In this document: piece after piece, positions 22,346-32,198 of the stretch
Layout of the letters: each line of letters opens with the position of its first letter
How positions within the stretch are numbered: the stretch's first letter is position 1
Source: Epiperipatus broadwayi
Taxonomy: Eukaryota > Onychophora > Udeonychophora > Euonychophora > Peripatidae
DNA: 64,000 nucleotides
Assembly: GCA_028023455.1 (NCBI GenBank)
Contig: JAQFVV010012507.1
Span: 1,240,001 to 1,304,000 of the forward strand
Direction: 5' to 3'
Position numbers and translations under genes: made by a program
The notes under the pieces: generated by a model
Told to the model about the DNA's origin: nothing
What the model saw: the letters and a program-made list of their open reading frames with translations, nothing else
The model's database searches: none

Positions 22346-23991
22346 ACCCCACATACCTGAAAGATGGGTAGTATATATATCTTGATGTGAGATGTATAGT
22401 TTAAAGAAAGAGAAGCATTTTTGTGTAATTTTTTTTTTATATATAGAAATATTTTGGCCTTATGTTTAGATGGTGATGGTTACTGTTATTGTATTTTTTT
22501 TTATGATAAGAGATAAATACAGTCATGAAATAGCTCAATTTCAATTTAAAAATTATGTTGATGGCATTAAGTTATAGAGTAATAATTTTGTCCATATTTG
22601 GAAAGTTTATGTTGTAGAAAATCTATAATTTTGAGGGTTAGATTGGATATTTGATTGTTGGAGTTTGATTGGTTCTATTGCAAGTATTGATGTTGGATAG
22701 GGAATTTTGTCATTGTCTTGAGGGTGTGATGTATTCATGACACTTGTGACTGATGGATCTAATTCATTGCTCCAACCCAAATTTTGATATTTGTTACTAT
22801 TTATCATGAAGCAGTTAACAGTAGTCCTGCCATGATTTTACCTCTAAGACTCCAGAGAGAGTAAGGTATAGTTCTTTTTGATATATGTATAATATTTGCC
22901 TCTAAGACTCCCAAAGATGAGCAAGGAAATATTTTATAAATAATGACCCCTAAGACTTAGATGTAAGCAGGGTAGTATAATATTGTTTGCAGAAAACTAT
23001 TATGGGTTGTAGTAGCTTAGAGAGACTGAAATGTGATGATCATCTGAGTGTTCATGGAGCATTGTATGCTTTAAGAGCAGTGATTGAATTCTTTTATCTA
23101 ACTCAAAATTGTGAAATGCAAATCATTCTTTTGGCTGTCAGTATCTGTCAGATCTTTAGAGGAATAGATGAGTATATAACATAAATATATATAGCACCAA
23201 ACTTAGAGGCTTGGTTAATTGACTATTGTTGGTAACAAATAATTTATTACATTTGATTATCAATTAGGGCTTGAAAAACAAACATATCAATGTTTTATTT
23301 TCCATTATAAGTGACCTCTAAACATGAAATTCAGTTAGTGAATGTTTGTTGATAATAAATTGCATTAGTACAATTTTAGTAAAATAGTGTTTTGGGCATA
23401 AAAGTTAATAATTAGTGAAGTTGATTTTTTTTATGTATATAAAATGGTGTTAAGTTTTAAGATCCAGAAAATTTATGGGTATCAATTTAATAATTTTATA
23501 TTTAACTACCATTATCTTGAGTGAGAAAGTTGTCTCACAATATTATTGAATTAGTTATTTTAAGGCATGTGAACATTTTATTATATTTTAAATATTACAA
23601 GGTTATATTGAATTTGATATGAAATTTCCACATTTCAATATTGTATAAATGTAGAATATTTATTATCATTAAATATAAATAAATGTTAGCTAGTGATCTC
23701 AGTTGTTACTCTATACATATATTAGAGAAATTTATTAATGTTATAGTGATAGATGAGACTTTTTATAAGTCAAAAAGTTCATGAGTTTAAACAACTAAAA
23801 TTTAGATTATTGGATAGCTATTATGTATCATAAAATTAAAAAGGCTTGCACTTTGCTTAGTTGAGTAATTGCTTGTTGGGATAATGATTGGAGATGGTGA
23901 GCCCTTGATCTATGGTAATTACTACATAGAAATATATCTATATCTTAGATTTTTTTTTGTATGAGTATATAATATTGCAGTTCTAATAATA
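22324..23991 (+). other. Leader of element 2 with repeats and splice acceptor
   Basis: No convincing ORF; the 65-codon frame at 22987-23184 is unrecognised. Three spaced copies of a CCTCTAAGACTCC-like motif lie at about 22840, 22897 and 22946. A degraded LTR-end-like cassette lies at about 23195-23276 (CTTGGTTAATTGACTATTG ... TTACATTTG ... TTAGGGCTTGAAA). A polypyrimidine stretch followed by ATATTGCAG ends at 23980, a good 3' splice site 12 nt before the ORF1 ATG. Confidence 0.55.
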
Positions 23992-25029
23992 ATGGATAAC
24001 AGTAGTGAAATGCCAGTTAGTGGTGATTTTGATTTAAGAGATTTTATGGAAAAATTTAGAGCAGAATTAAAAGCAGATCTTAGAGCTGAGATGAAAACCA
24101 ACTTAAAAACCAACTCTGATGAACTTAGAGCTGAGATAAAAACAAATTATGAGAGACTAGAGTCTAGATTAAATACCAATTATGATGAACTTTCCCAGAA
24201 ACTAGAATCTAGATTAAAAACAAATTCTGATGAATTTTCCCAGAAACTAGAGACTAGTTTAAACACTAACTCTGATGAACTAAAAGAGAAACTTAGAAAT
24301 GAGATGAAAGTCAATTCTAATGAACTTTCTAGGGAATTAAAAGATGAATTAAAAGCTCTGGTAGATAATAGTGTTAGGAGAGTTGAAATAAAATTTGAGG
24401 AAAAAATGGAAGAATATAAAGAACCTTTAGATGTGACTAGTGAAAATATTAATGAAAATAAAGAATATGTTAAAATAGTTGATAGATCCTTAGAAATAAG
24501 ATTAAATTCACAAAAGCAATCAGAAAAAGTAGAATTAAGTTGTGAAAGATTAAAGGACACTGTTCAGAATTTAGATATTGGACAGTTAGGTTTTCAATGG
24601 TTAGACATTAGTGCTCTAGAGTTAGGAGAAATAAAAATGCATTATAATAAAATGAATGAAAGTGTTCAAACTTTAGAAGTTGAATTAAGTTCACCAGAAA
24701 AGATTAAAATTAACTCTCAAAAATTACTAGAAAAAACAGAATGTGTTTCACAAAGTCAATATAAAGAAAGTGTCATGATAGATCAAAAATATTCTGATAA
24801 GTTCTTTTTGTACAACAATTTTAAAAGTAACAATCAGAGTTTTGATCAGCAGTTGTTTAGTATGATTCTTCATAGGTGTTTTATGGATCATGTGTATGCA
24901 TATAACTTGGATGCAAGGGATTATTACTATTGTAATAAATCACTTGAAAGGCAAAACTCAGTATATAAATGTAGTTCTTCTCAATCTATAGCCAATGATG
25001 GTAGAGTGCATGCAAAGTGTTTAGTCTAG
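23992..25029 (+). CDS. ORF1 of element 2: intact gag-like coiled-coil protein
   Basis: A 345-residue intact frame. Residues about 1-130 are a nearly uninterrupted charged helix made of degenerate 8-15-residue repeats: RAELKADL, RAEMKTNL, RAEIKTNYERL, then four 15-residue units of the ESRLNTNYDELSQKL type. This predicts a long coiled coil and oligomerisation. Residues about 130-260 stay helical and charged (VRRVEIKFEEKMEEY); residues 265-345 are rich in Tyr, Asn and Cys with no family I know. There is no capsid, CCHC or enzyme motif. It sits in the gag slot, 12 nt after a splice acceptor, and ORF2 starts 4 nt after its stop in another frame. Coiled-coil N-termini occur in some invertebrate LTR gags; the assembly role is inferred. 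Confidence 0.65.
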   Translation: MDNSSEMPVSGDFDLRDFMEKFRAELKADLRAEMKTNLKTNSDELRAEIKTNYERLESRLNTNYDELSQKLESRLKTNSDEFSQKLETSLNTNSDELKEKLRNEMKVNSNELSRELKDELKALVDNSVRRVEIKFEEKMEEYKEPLDVTSENINENKEYVKIVDRSLEIRLNSQKQSEKVELSCERLKDTVQNLDIGQLGFQWLDISALELGEIKMHYNKMNESVQTLEVELSSPEKIKINSQKLLEKTECVSQSQYKESVMIDQKYSDKFFLYNNFKSNNQSFDQQLFSMILHRCFMDHVYAYNLDARDYYYCNKSLERQNSVYKCSSSQSIANDGRVHAKCLV

Positions 25030-25033
25030 TAAC

Positions 25034-25730
25034 ATGAGTATTGAATTCAATAAATTTTGTCTGGATATGACAAATTATCTTAATCATAAGATATTATCTT
25101 ATAAAGAACAGTATCATGGTAATTTTGTATGGTACCAAGAAAGTATATTTTTAGATATATTAGAGCATAAGTATTTGAATGGGAATTTGTACCATTGTTG
25201 CAATAGAAATGACTTATTTTACAAGTATCCCAGCAGAACAAAGTTGGTAATATATAACTTATTGAAATTTGAGAGAAATAAGAAGGTAAAGAAACCTAAA
25301 GAGAATTTTCTTTATAAAAATTGTAATAGAAGGATGAAAGTAGGCAAAGCCAAAGTTAGACTTAAAGTTATAGATGGAATGATAAATAATATTGATTTTC
25401 TTAGAAAGAAGATCGACAAGGAAAGAGATGTAGGGAAAGCAAAGGTAAAATTTAAAAGAATGAATAAAAAAGATATTTGATTTAAATCTTGGTAGAAAGA
25501 GGATTGATGAAGAAAAAGAAATTGGCAAAGCCAAAATTAAACTTAAAATAATAAGTGATGATGTGATTAACAAAGATTTTCTTCGAGAAAATATAGTTAA
25601 GGGAAGAGATTTAAGTAAACCTAAAGTTAAACTGAAAAGAATTAATATAGAACAGGATAATATTAACAGTGTAAAACAAAATGATTTTCAAGAATTCTTT
25701 AATTATAGAAGTTGTATCACATCAATCTGA
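25034..25730 (+). pseudogene. ORF2 of element 2: basic ~30-residue repeat protein, frameshifted
   Basis: ATG at 25034 opens 148 codons to TGA at 25478. The first 80 residues (MSIEFNKFCLDMTNYLNH..., with YHCCNRNDLFYKYP) are unrecognised. Then come repeats with a basic alternating core: VGKAKVRLKV, VGKAKVKFKR, and after the stop, in the +1 frame, IGKAKIKLKI and LSKPKVKLKR. The spacing is about 30 residues, with linkers such as FLRKKIDKERD. The repeat simply continues across the stop, so a base was probably lost in the A-run at 25466-25471. The shifted frame ends at 25730, overlapping ORF3. The KxKxK strands suggest nucleic-acid binding, by composition only. They parallel the CKM repeats of element 1. 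Confidence 0.55.
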
Positions 25731-26260
25731 TTTGCAATTTTTAAAGGATTATTTAGAAAATTTGAATGAATGCCATTCAATATTACTCAAAATATTGTTT
25801 TTAATTGAACATAGAACAAGTGAAGTAAAACAAAGACTTACTCAAGTCGATGATGTTTATCAGGATAGTCAAATGAAAGATAATAGATTATCTGATAAAA
25901 TAGCAACTGTTATTGATAAAATTAAGAGTTATGTTAGTGCTTATGATCAAGTTAGTATTTACGTAAAGGATATAGAGGCAGAATCTAAGGAGATCATAGC
26001 AAAATCTTTAGATGCTGATCCCAAAATTATTCTAAAGCGATTGAATTATAGTAAAACATTATATAAAAATCTTGTAAATCAAAGCAAACTTCTTCACAAA
26101 GTTCAACATACTGGAAATTCTTTTCAAGAAGAATTAAAAAGGCACTTTTGATTATTATTTTTTTTAAAGAAAATTTGGACAAAGATCTAGATGATCTAAA
26201 AGATAGATATGAACAAATGAATATGGTTATTAATAAGAAAAGTAATATTCTTTAAACCAT
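25681..26260 (+). pseudogene. ORF3 of element 2: spectrin-repeat-like helices, possibly plakin-derived
   Basis: A 156-codon frame (25681-26151) followed, after a T-run and a frame change, by about 28 more codons (about 26170-26254). It reads VKQRLTQVDDVY, LSDKIATVIDKIKSYVSAYD, VKDIEAESKEI, LDADPKIILKRL, SKTLYKNLVNQSKLLHKV, HTGNSFQEEL and, after the break, DLDDLKDRYEQMN. The pattern of a helix, a DADP turn, a KxL helix, a V..TG..xxEEL turn and a D.DL..RYE helix is the spectrin-repeat pattern as seen in plakins (dystonin, MACF1, Shot). I judge this from family knowledge, not from an alignment. If right, the element has captured a host cytoskeletal cDNA fragment; otherwise it is simply another coiled coil. 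Confidence 0.45.
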
Positions 26261-26365
26261 GTTAGTCCTTAAAAAGATTACAAATTTGAGAAGTATTTTT
26301 TTTCAATATCTCATAATTCATTAGTTATTTGCAAAGACATTTTTTTTCGGTGGATTAGGGGGTAT
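26261..26365 (+). promoter_or_regulatory. 3' non-coding end and G-rich tract of element 2
   Basis: A T-run is followed by CGGTGGATTAGGGGGTAT, ending at 26365 directly before the TGTAAATATC of the 3' LTR. It is the polypurine-tract position; the tract is G-rich but interrupted by TT and T. Confidence 0.55.
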
Positions 26366-28780
26366 TGTAAATATCGATAAGTCTATCTATATTTTAAAAA
26401 TTGTCATTTGTTATTTTAAAAAAAATCTCTTTGAGTTGATGTTTATATATGAAGTATTATTATTGTTTATGGTTATTAGTTATAGTTATTGTTTGGAGTT
26501 ATTATTTTATTTATATGTTGATAGTACATCGCTGTGAATATTTAATTATTAAAGATAAATAAAGACATATAAATTGTTGATTATAAAAAAAAAAAAGATT
26601 ATTTTATTTGTAGTGATTATTAAAAAAATGTAATGTTATTATTTATGTATATATACATATATTTTAAAAGCTGTCAAATAAATTTTCGATTTAATATTTT
26701 TTTTTATATGGTTAATATTTTTTTTGAATGTTAATTGTTTAAAAGAAAACATATGTAACAATGGTTTTTAAAACAGCATTTGCTGGCATGTGGAGAACAA
26801 CAATAGCAACAAAAAAGAAGCCATTATTATTAGGATAGTGATTAAACAAACAAAAGAATAAAAATTTGTTGTACTTTGTTTCTTTGAAATTGCCATTCTT
26901 AAGAATAGTGGAATAAGATAAATTTCTGTAATCAATACATAAACATGACTGGCTAATATATATATATATATCGCAGCCAAGGAGCTGTGCCATTTTCTTT
27001 CATTTATTCCAAGGCAGTTTAAAAAGAAAAACTGATCAAATTTCAACACATGAATTTCATCATGTTTGAAGCCGAAATTTGACATAGCTATCTAGAATCT
27101 ATAATGGTCAATCTAATAATAATCTGGAGGTAATTAAAATTAATTAACATATAGGATTCAACATGTCAATTATTTTTTTTTCAAGGAGAGAAATTTAAAA
27201 AGGAAAAATGAAATATATGTATGTGCATTTGGAAATCAATAATTTCTTCTAGTGTGGTATTTCTTTAATTTAACTTTAGATAGAATGCATTCTAATATTA
27301 AACAGATAAAGGAATAAAACAGCAGATTAAGTTGAACTTTGAAAGGTAGTAAAAAAAAAAAAAAACTTTATTAATATATATGTTTATATATATACTTTTG
27401 AGATCGATATTCTTTTTTTTTTTTTACTTTTATTTTTCATTATAAAAATATAACGTTTTTATAAATATTCAATTCAAGTGTCTTGTTTTCTAACAGCAAT
27501 AAACGTTTAACAGGTGTCAAAATTAACACTTAAGTAATTTAAAATCTTAAAGAATGACATATAGGTTTGGGTTGCATATGGGTTGTTATGTATATTTTAA
27601 TAAGTGAAATTTATATTCGCAAAATTTTTATTATAAAAATTTTTTTATTATTAATTTATCTATTTTCATTTTTTTTAACTTCATATGATAATTCTTATGC
27701 AGACCAAAACAATAATTTATATATATTTGCTGTATATAATATATATATTTTTTATTTTTTTTATTTTTGAATATTTGAAAAATATAAATATGGATTTATA
27801 TTTATATTAATAACTACTTGTTAAGCACAGATATGTCTTTATCTATTTAATATATGCATATACTTATTGTAAGTATATACATATATTTATTATTTGGGTT
27901 TGTATTTAAAAACTATTTAATACACTTATACTACCTAAAATTAATATAGAAATAAAGGATGTACTATTTGTTTTATAAGTAATGCCTTTTGTAATTTATT
28001 TGAAAAAGTATTAATATTTTATTCTTATTTTTCTTTTAGTGCCAGAGTCATTATGAAATTAATTGAATTTACAATTTAATAAAGGATAACTTCGTATTTC
28101 ACTTATTATTTAGTCTTTAAGTTACTTACACATATTATTATTCATTGATATGTCTAAATATACATAAATTTACTTATTAGATGTGTATATTGGATTTAAT
28201 AGAATTCCCTTTGTTTCTGATATTTATATTTGATTAGTTAGTCATATCAACCTTGAAAATAAATTATAATGATAGATCTCATTGCTCTGTATGATTTTAG
28301 ATTTATTTCATGTATAGCTAGTTGGAAGGGCATATAAACAATTTATTTAAATATAACTGGGATAATTTTATCTTTCTTCATTTAAATTATACAATTTATT
28401 ATATTAGGCTTTCTCAACAATTGGATTCATTTAGATTATATATATTCCATTACGTTTATCATCCAATGTTTTAAGCATTATTTTCTTCTCATATATTGAC
28501 GTTCCATTACATTTGAGGTATAATATGTTTATATGATATATTGTCCATTACATTTGGCACCACAAACTGTAGGTCCCAGTTAACTGATGATTGGTATAAT
28601 GGAGTAAAAGTATGTTCCATTACATTTGGACGCCACAATGTAGTCAGCATAATATGTTTGTTCAATTGTCCATTACATTTGGTGCCTCAAAGTTAGGAGC
28701 CTGGTTAATTAATGATTATTGTTGCAAAAGTTCATATGTTTATTTTCATTTGAGATCATATAAAGATACATTACATTACA
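26366..28780 (+). repeat. 3' LTR of element 2
   Basis: Nearly identical to 19961-22297 apart from one extra 78-bp cassette (about 28541-28618, containing TGGCACCACAAACTGTAGG), which accounts for the whole length difference. Many of the base differences are CG versus TG or CA (for example CATCGCG/CATCATG, AAGCGTC/AAGTGTC, AACGTGG/AATGTAG). It ends TTACATTACA followed by (AT)n. Confidence 0.85.
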
Positions 28781-28981
28781 ATATATATATATATAATTTC
28801 TGATCTTGTCCAATGAACCTAAGCCTATTATTAAATCTTTTAGTATCTTTTTACAGATTAGATTACTCAGCCAATGCAAAACAATGTATTGACTGATTAA
28901 TCTAGTAAATAAATGAATACTGAAATGTTTTTAACAGTGTTAGGTTATTTGGGCAAGATTGGAAATTAATATTAAATTGGT

Positions 28982-29028
<47 letters not shown>

Positions 29029-29188
29029 CGCAGCATGATATATATATATATATATATCAGTGACGAAGCATGACTTTATGACTTTTTTAGGAATGGAAGC
29101 ACACTTCTTTTTTTATAATATTTTTATTTCACTTGCCACTACAATTTTTATGTAATAGCACCTAATATATATATATATACACACATAT
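28781..29188. other. Spacer between elements 2 and 3 with (TA)n
   Basis: Contains (TA)n at about 28987-29026 and 29038-29057, separated by GACGCAGCATGA and followed by GTGACGAAGCATGACTTTATG, so the CAGCATGA-type word occurs twice. A further (TA)n lies just before element 3. No ORF. Confidence 0.5.
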
Positions 29189-31056
29189 TGTACTAAAGTA
29201 CATTGATATTAAATTAATTGTATGAATCCTATGTTTAAAAAATATAAAAATTTAATATTAAAAGAATAAAATGTAAAACTAAAGAGCAGGGGGAGAGGGA
29301 TTTTGTTATTAACTAAAAATAAACTGTAAACGCTGTTTAAAATAGTAATTTTTTTTTTAAAAGAAGAAAAAAGTATTGTAATAAATAAATGATTTAATAT
29401 TCTTTAAATGAATTTTTAATAAAATAATAAAGAGATTTTGTTTTTTCTTATAATAAATAAATATATGCGCATGTGTGTATGTAATTTTTAATAAAAAGTA
29501 GATGCAGAAGCTGATTTTATTTCACGAGACGAATGCTGCTGCTAAATAAAGTTTTCCATTGTTTAAAACATTATAAATAGCTCAACTTTTGTTAATTCTT
29601 GATCTGACTTTCTCATTTTAATAAATATTTCTTGAAGTAATATTTCCAAAAATTGTTGCATTGTTAAAACCAATGTATTTGCAGTTGATCAAAAGCTGCT
29701 CTCTACGCATCTAAGATCTGCGATTAGTTCGGAAAATAATCATGTTGAAATAGACTAAACGGACAGTGGAGTGCAGGAATGCCAAACCAGCCACGAAAAA
29801 TCATACTAAATCACAGGGTTTACAAAGGAATCATTTACCAGTCATCGATGAGTTAATAAATAATTCCATTATGCTGTTTCTTTTGTATTTTAAAACCTAG
29901 GTAATTTTTTGACTTTGATATCCAAACATTCCCGATTTTTTTTAAAAATAAAGATAGACTTTATTAAAAGAACTTTGACCTTTTTGAATTAAACTTAAAA
30001 AAAGAATAAACTTTAAACTTCAGAAAATTAATATTTGCAATGACCAAAATAAGTAAAAGCAGCTTCTATTAAATAATATTTTTTGAAACAATGGTATGCA
30101 CGTATGTGTGATTTGATATTTTTAAACTTAAAAAAAAAAGATAAAAAACAATATGATGTAATGTGTATAATTTATTTGCTAAAGTAATATATTAAAATGC
30201 TTATTTTAATCTTTAAAAAAAAGAACTGTGTGTGTGTCTCATTATAAGATAAAATGATTAATTTATTTTAAAATAATATAAAAAACACTTAAATTATTTT
30301 CCTTAAAACATTTATGTTTATTTCTAATACATGCGGGTAAGTATAAATATTTATTTTCTTAATAAGGGTAGGAGGAAAAAATCTAATCATTAATAATAGT
30401 ATTTATGAAAAGATTCGCTAATTTGAATCTATAAATGTTTTGGCATTCAGTATAATGTTGTATTAATAGTTTTAAAGGATTGAAGTATTATTTAGAATGG
30501 TTTGGGGAAAATTATTTTAGTTTTTAGAAATAATAGTAGTAGCTTAGAAGAGGCAGTGTTTAAGATATATCTTTTGTTTTGTCTGTTAGTGGATGGTTGG
30601 AACCGGTTGAGCTAGCAGGGATTTTCAGATACCAAGTTATGTTGATCAGATAAACATGCTAATTCTAATGTAATTATCTGGTGTCTAAGGGATTTTTTCT
30701 TTCTTCTTTAAAAATAATAATAAAGTGTTTATTTGATCGGTGTATACTTGGTAGTCGAGTGTTGAATGTTATTGATAGTTCACTATTGATAATAGTTAAC
30801 ATTTTATCTGAAAACCAACCATTTTTCTGAAAGGGAAATTTAGGAGGATGAAATATAAAAAAAAATTAGTTAATATTTTATTTGTCGATGGTAGGTGTTT
30901 GTTGTTTTCCATAAGTTTAAGTAGTAAATTTTAAATTGTAAGTTTTATAGCTTTAAAAGTTTTGAAGGAAGAAAGTGTTAAATAATATAAGTGTTAAATA
31001 GAAATAGTGAGCAGTAGTCATTTTTGTTTATTGGTTGTTCGGAGGAGGTTGGTTCA
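29189..31056 (+). repeat. LTR copy 1 of element 3
   Basis: 1868 bp, TG...CA. A TATA box (TTATAAATAG, 29571-29580) is conserved in the other two copies (about 32589 and 35725, TATAAATAG). The 5' flank is (TA)n then ACACACATAT. Confidence 0.75.
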
Positions 31057-32198
31057 TTTGGCACATCAATGTGGCACGAAACTGTTCATTTGGTGCACTG
31101 ACGTAGTGCAAAACTGTTTTATGTAGCGTGTCAATGTGGCCCGGAAATTAGACATTTTGAGTGGAAGAACCGATGGAAGTTTAGTTTAGGAGGGGCATAT
31201 GGTGCATTAACATAGTTAGTTGGATGTTTATTAGGCACAGTAATGTGGCCTGAAAGTGGTCATTTTAAGTGGAAGAACTGATAATTGTAGTTTAGGAGGG
31301 GTATACGGCGCATTAGCATAGTTAGTTGGACATTTATTAGGTGCAGTAATGTGGCTCAAAACTTGTTTTAAGTGGAAGAACTGATAGAAGTTGTAGTTTA
31401 GCAGGGGCATTTGGCACATTAATGTAGATAGGCTGAGATTGAGTTGTTTAAATGATAGACCGTAGTTGAATGGTCGTAAGACACATTAACATAGGACCAA
31501 TGTAAAGAATAATTGGATGTTGATGTAGAGATTTAAAGGAGCCTAAAAATAGTCATAGCAAATGATAAGATTACTATAAAATATAGTTGGGAATTCATTT
31601 GGCGAATCGACGTGGCTTGAAATTGGTTGTTTGAATAGAATAAACAACTTCAATTGTAGTGTAATTATTTAGATGGAGCATCAAAGTTGACTGTTGTTAT
31701 ATATTAATAGGGGATATTTGCTGAAGAGAAGTGTAATAAATGTATTGGTAGTATTTGTATTTTTTTCCCGAACAGGCTAGCTTTGGTGTATGATAAAAAG
31801 TTGATTTTTGTGGATGTTAGAAAGTAGAAACATGTTGTTTTTAAGATAAAAAGATAAGACACACTCTGTATGAGGAAGATAGATGAACATGAGGTGAAGA
31901 ACTAGAACTAAGAGAGTAGAGGTTGACTGTATATTTGTTTGGAAATTTAAAATGTTTTGTTTTGTTTTTTGTTGTTTGGTTAAAATAATGCTAGATATAT
32001 TGGATAGAAAAAAAGAGCCACTTGATCGGTTATAGAATAAAATTATACTGGGATGAAAATTATAGTGAATAAATAGGAATACACATGTACAGTTAAACAA
32101 ATGTTAAATAAATGAAATAGATTGTTTATAGGCTTAAATTCTGGGAAAACTAAAATGCTCAGAATGATATTTTAGTTTCAGAGGAGGGATAGAGATAA
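31057..32198 (+). other. Internal region 1 of element 3: iterated primer-site-like motifs and purine tract
   Basis: It opens TT-TGGCACATCAATGTGGC and holds about ten degenerate copies of TGGCGCATTAACGTGGC-type sequence between 31059 and 31640 (for example near 31118, 31199, 31233, 31302, 31339, 31408, 31474 and 31599), often followed by CGAAA and TTTTAAGTGGAAGAAC. It ends AGAGGAGGGATAGAGATAA (32180-32198), a polypurine tract, before the next TGTACC. ORFs here are not conserved in the second unit. Confidence 0.7.

Larger units (their letters stand above)
19961..28780 (+). mobile_element. LTR-type retroelement 2, complete ends, no pol
   Basis: LTRs of 2337 bp (19961-22297) and 2415 bp (26366-28780) both begin TGTAAATATCG and end TTACA, giving a 5-bp TGTAA/TTACA inverted end. 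The 5' LTR is followed by TT and TGGCGCAACAACTAGGGC, a tRNA-Lys-like primer site. The 3' LTR is preceded by GGTGGATTAGGGGGTAT. Both outer flanks are (AT)n, so any target duplication is hidden in the repeat. The internal 4.07 kb holds a long leader and three ORFs but no protease, reverse transcriptase, RNase H or integrase. LTR copies are very similar and ORF1 is intact, so this is the youngest LTR element in the window. Confidence 0.85.

Noticed and set aside
24180-24560. 126-codon minus-strand ORF
   Set aside because: It is the antisense shadow of the coiled-coil ORF1 repeats; its Ser/Phe/Leu-rich content is what their complement gives.
31777-32100. Minus-strand ORF in internal region 1 of element 3, and 31231-31419
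   Set aside because: Not kept as an open frame in the second unit of the array; low complexity.
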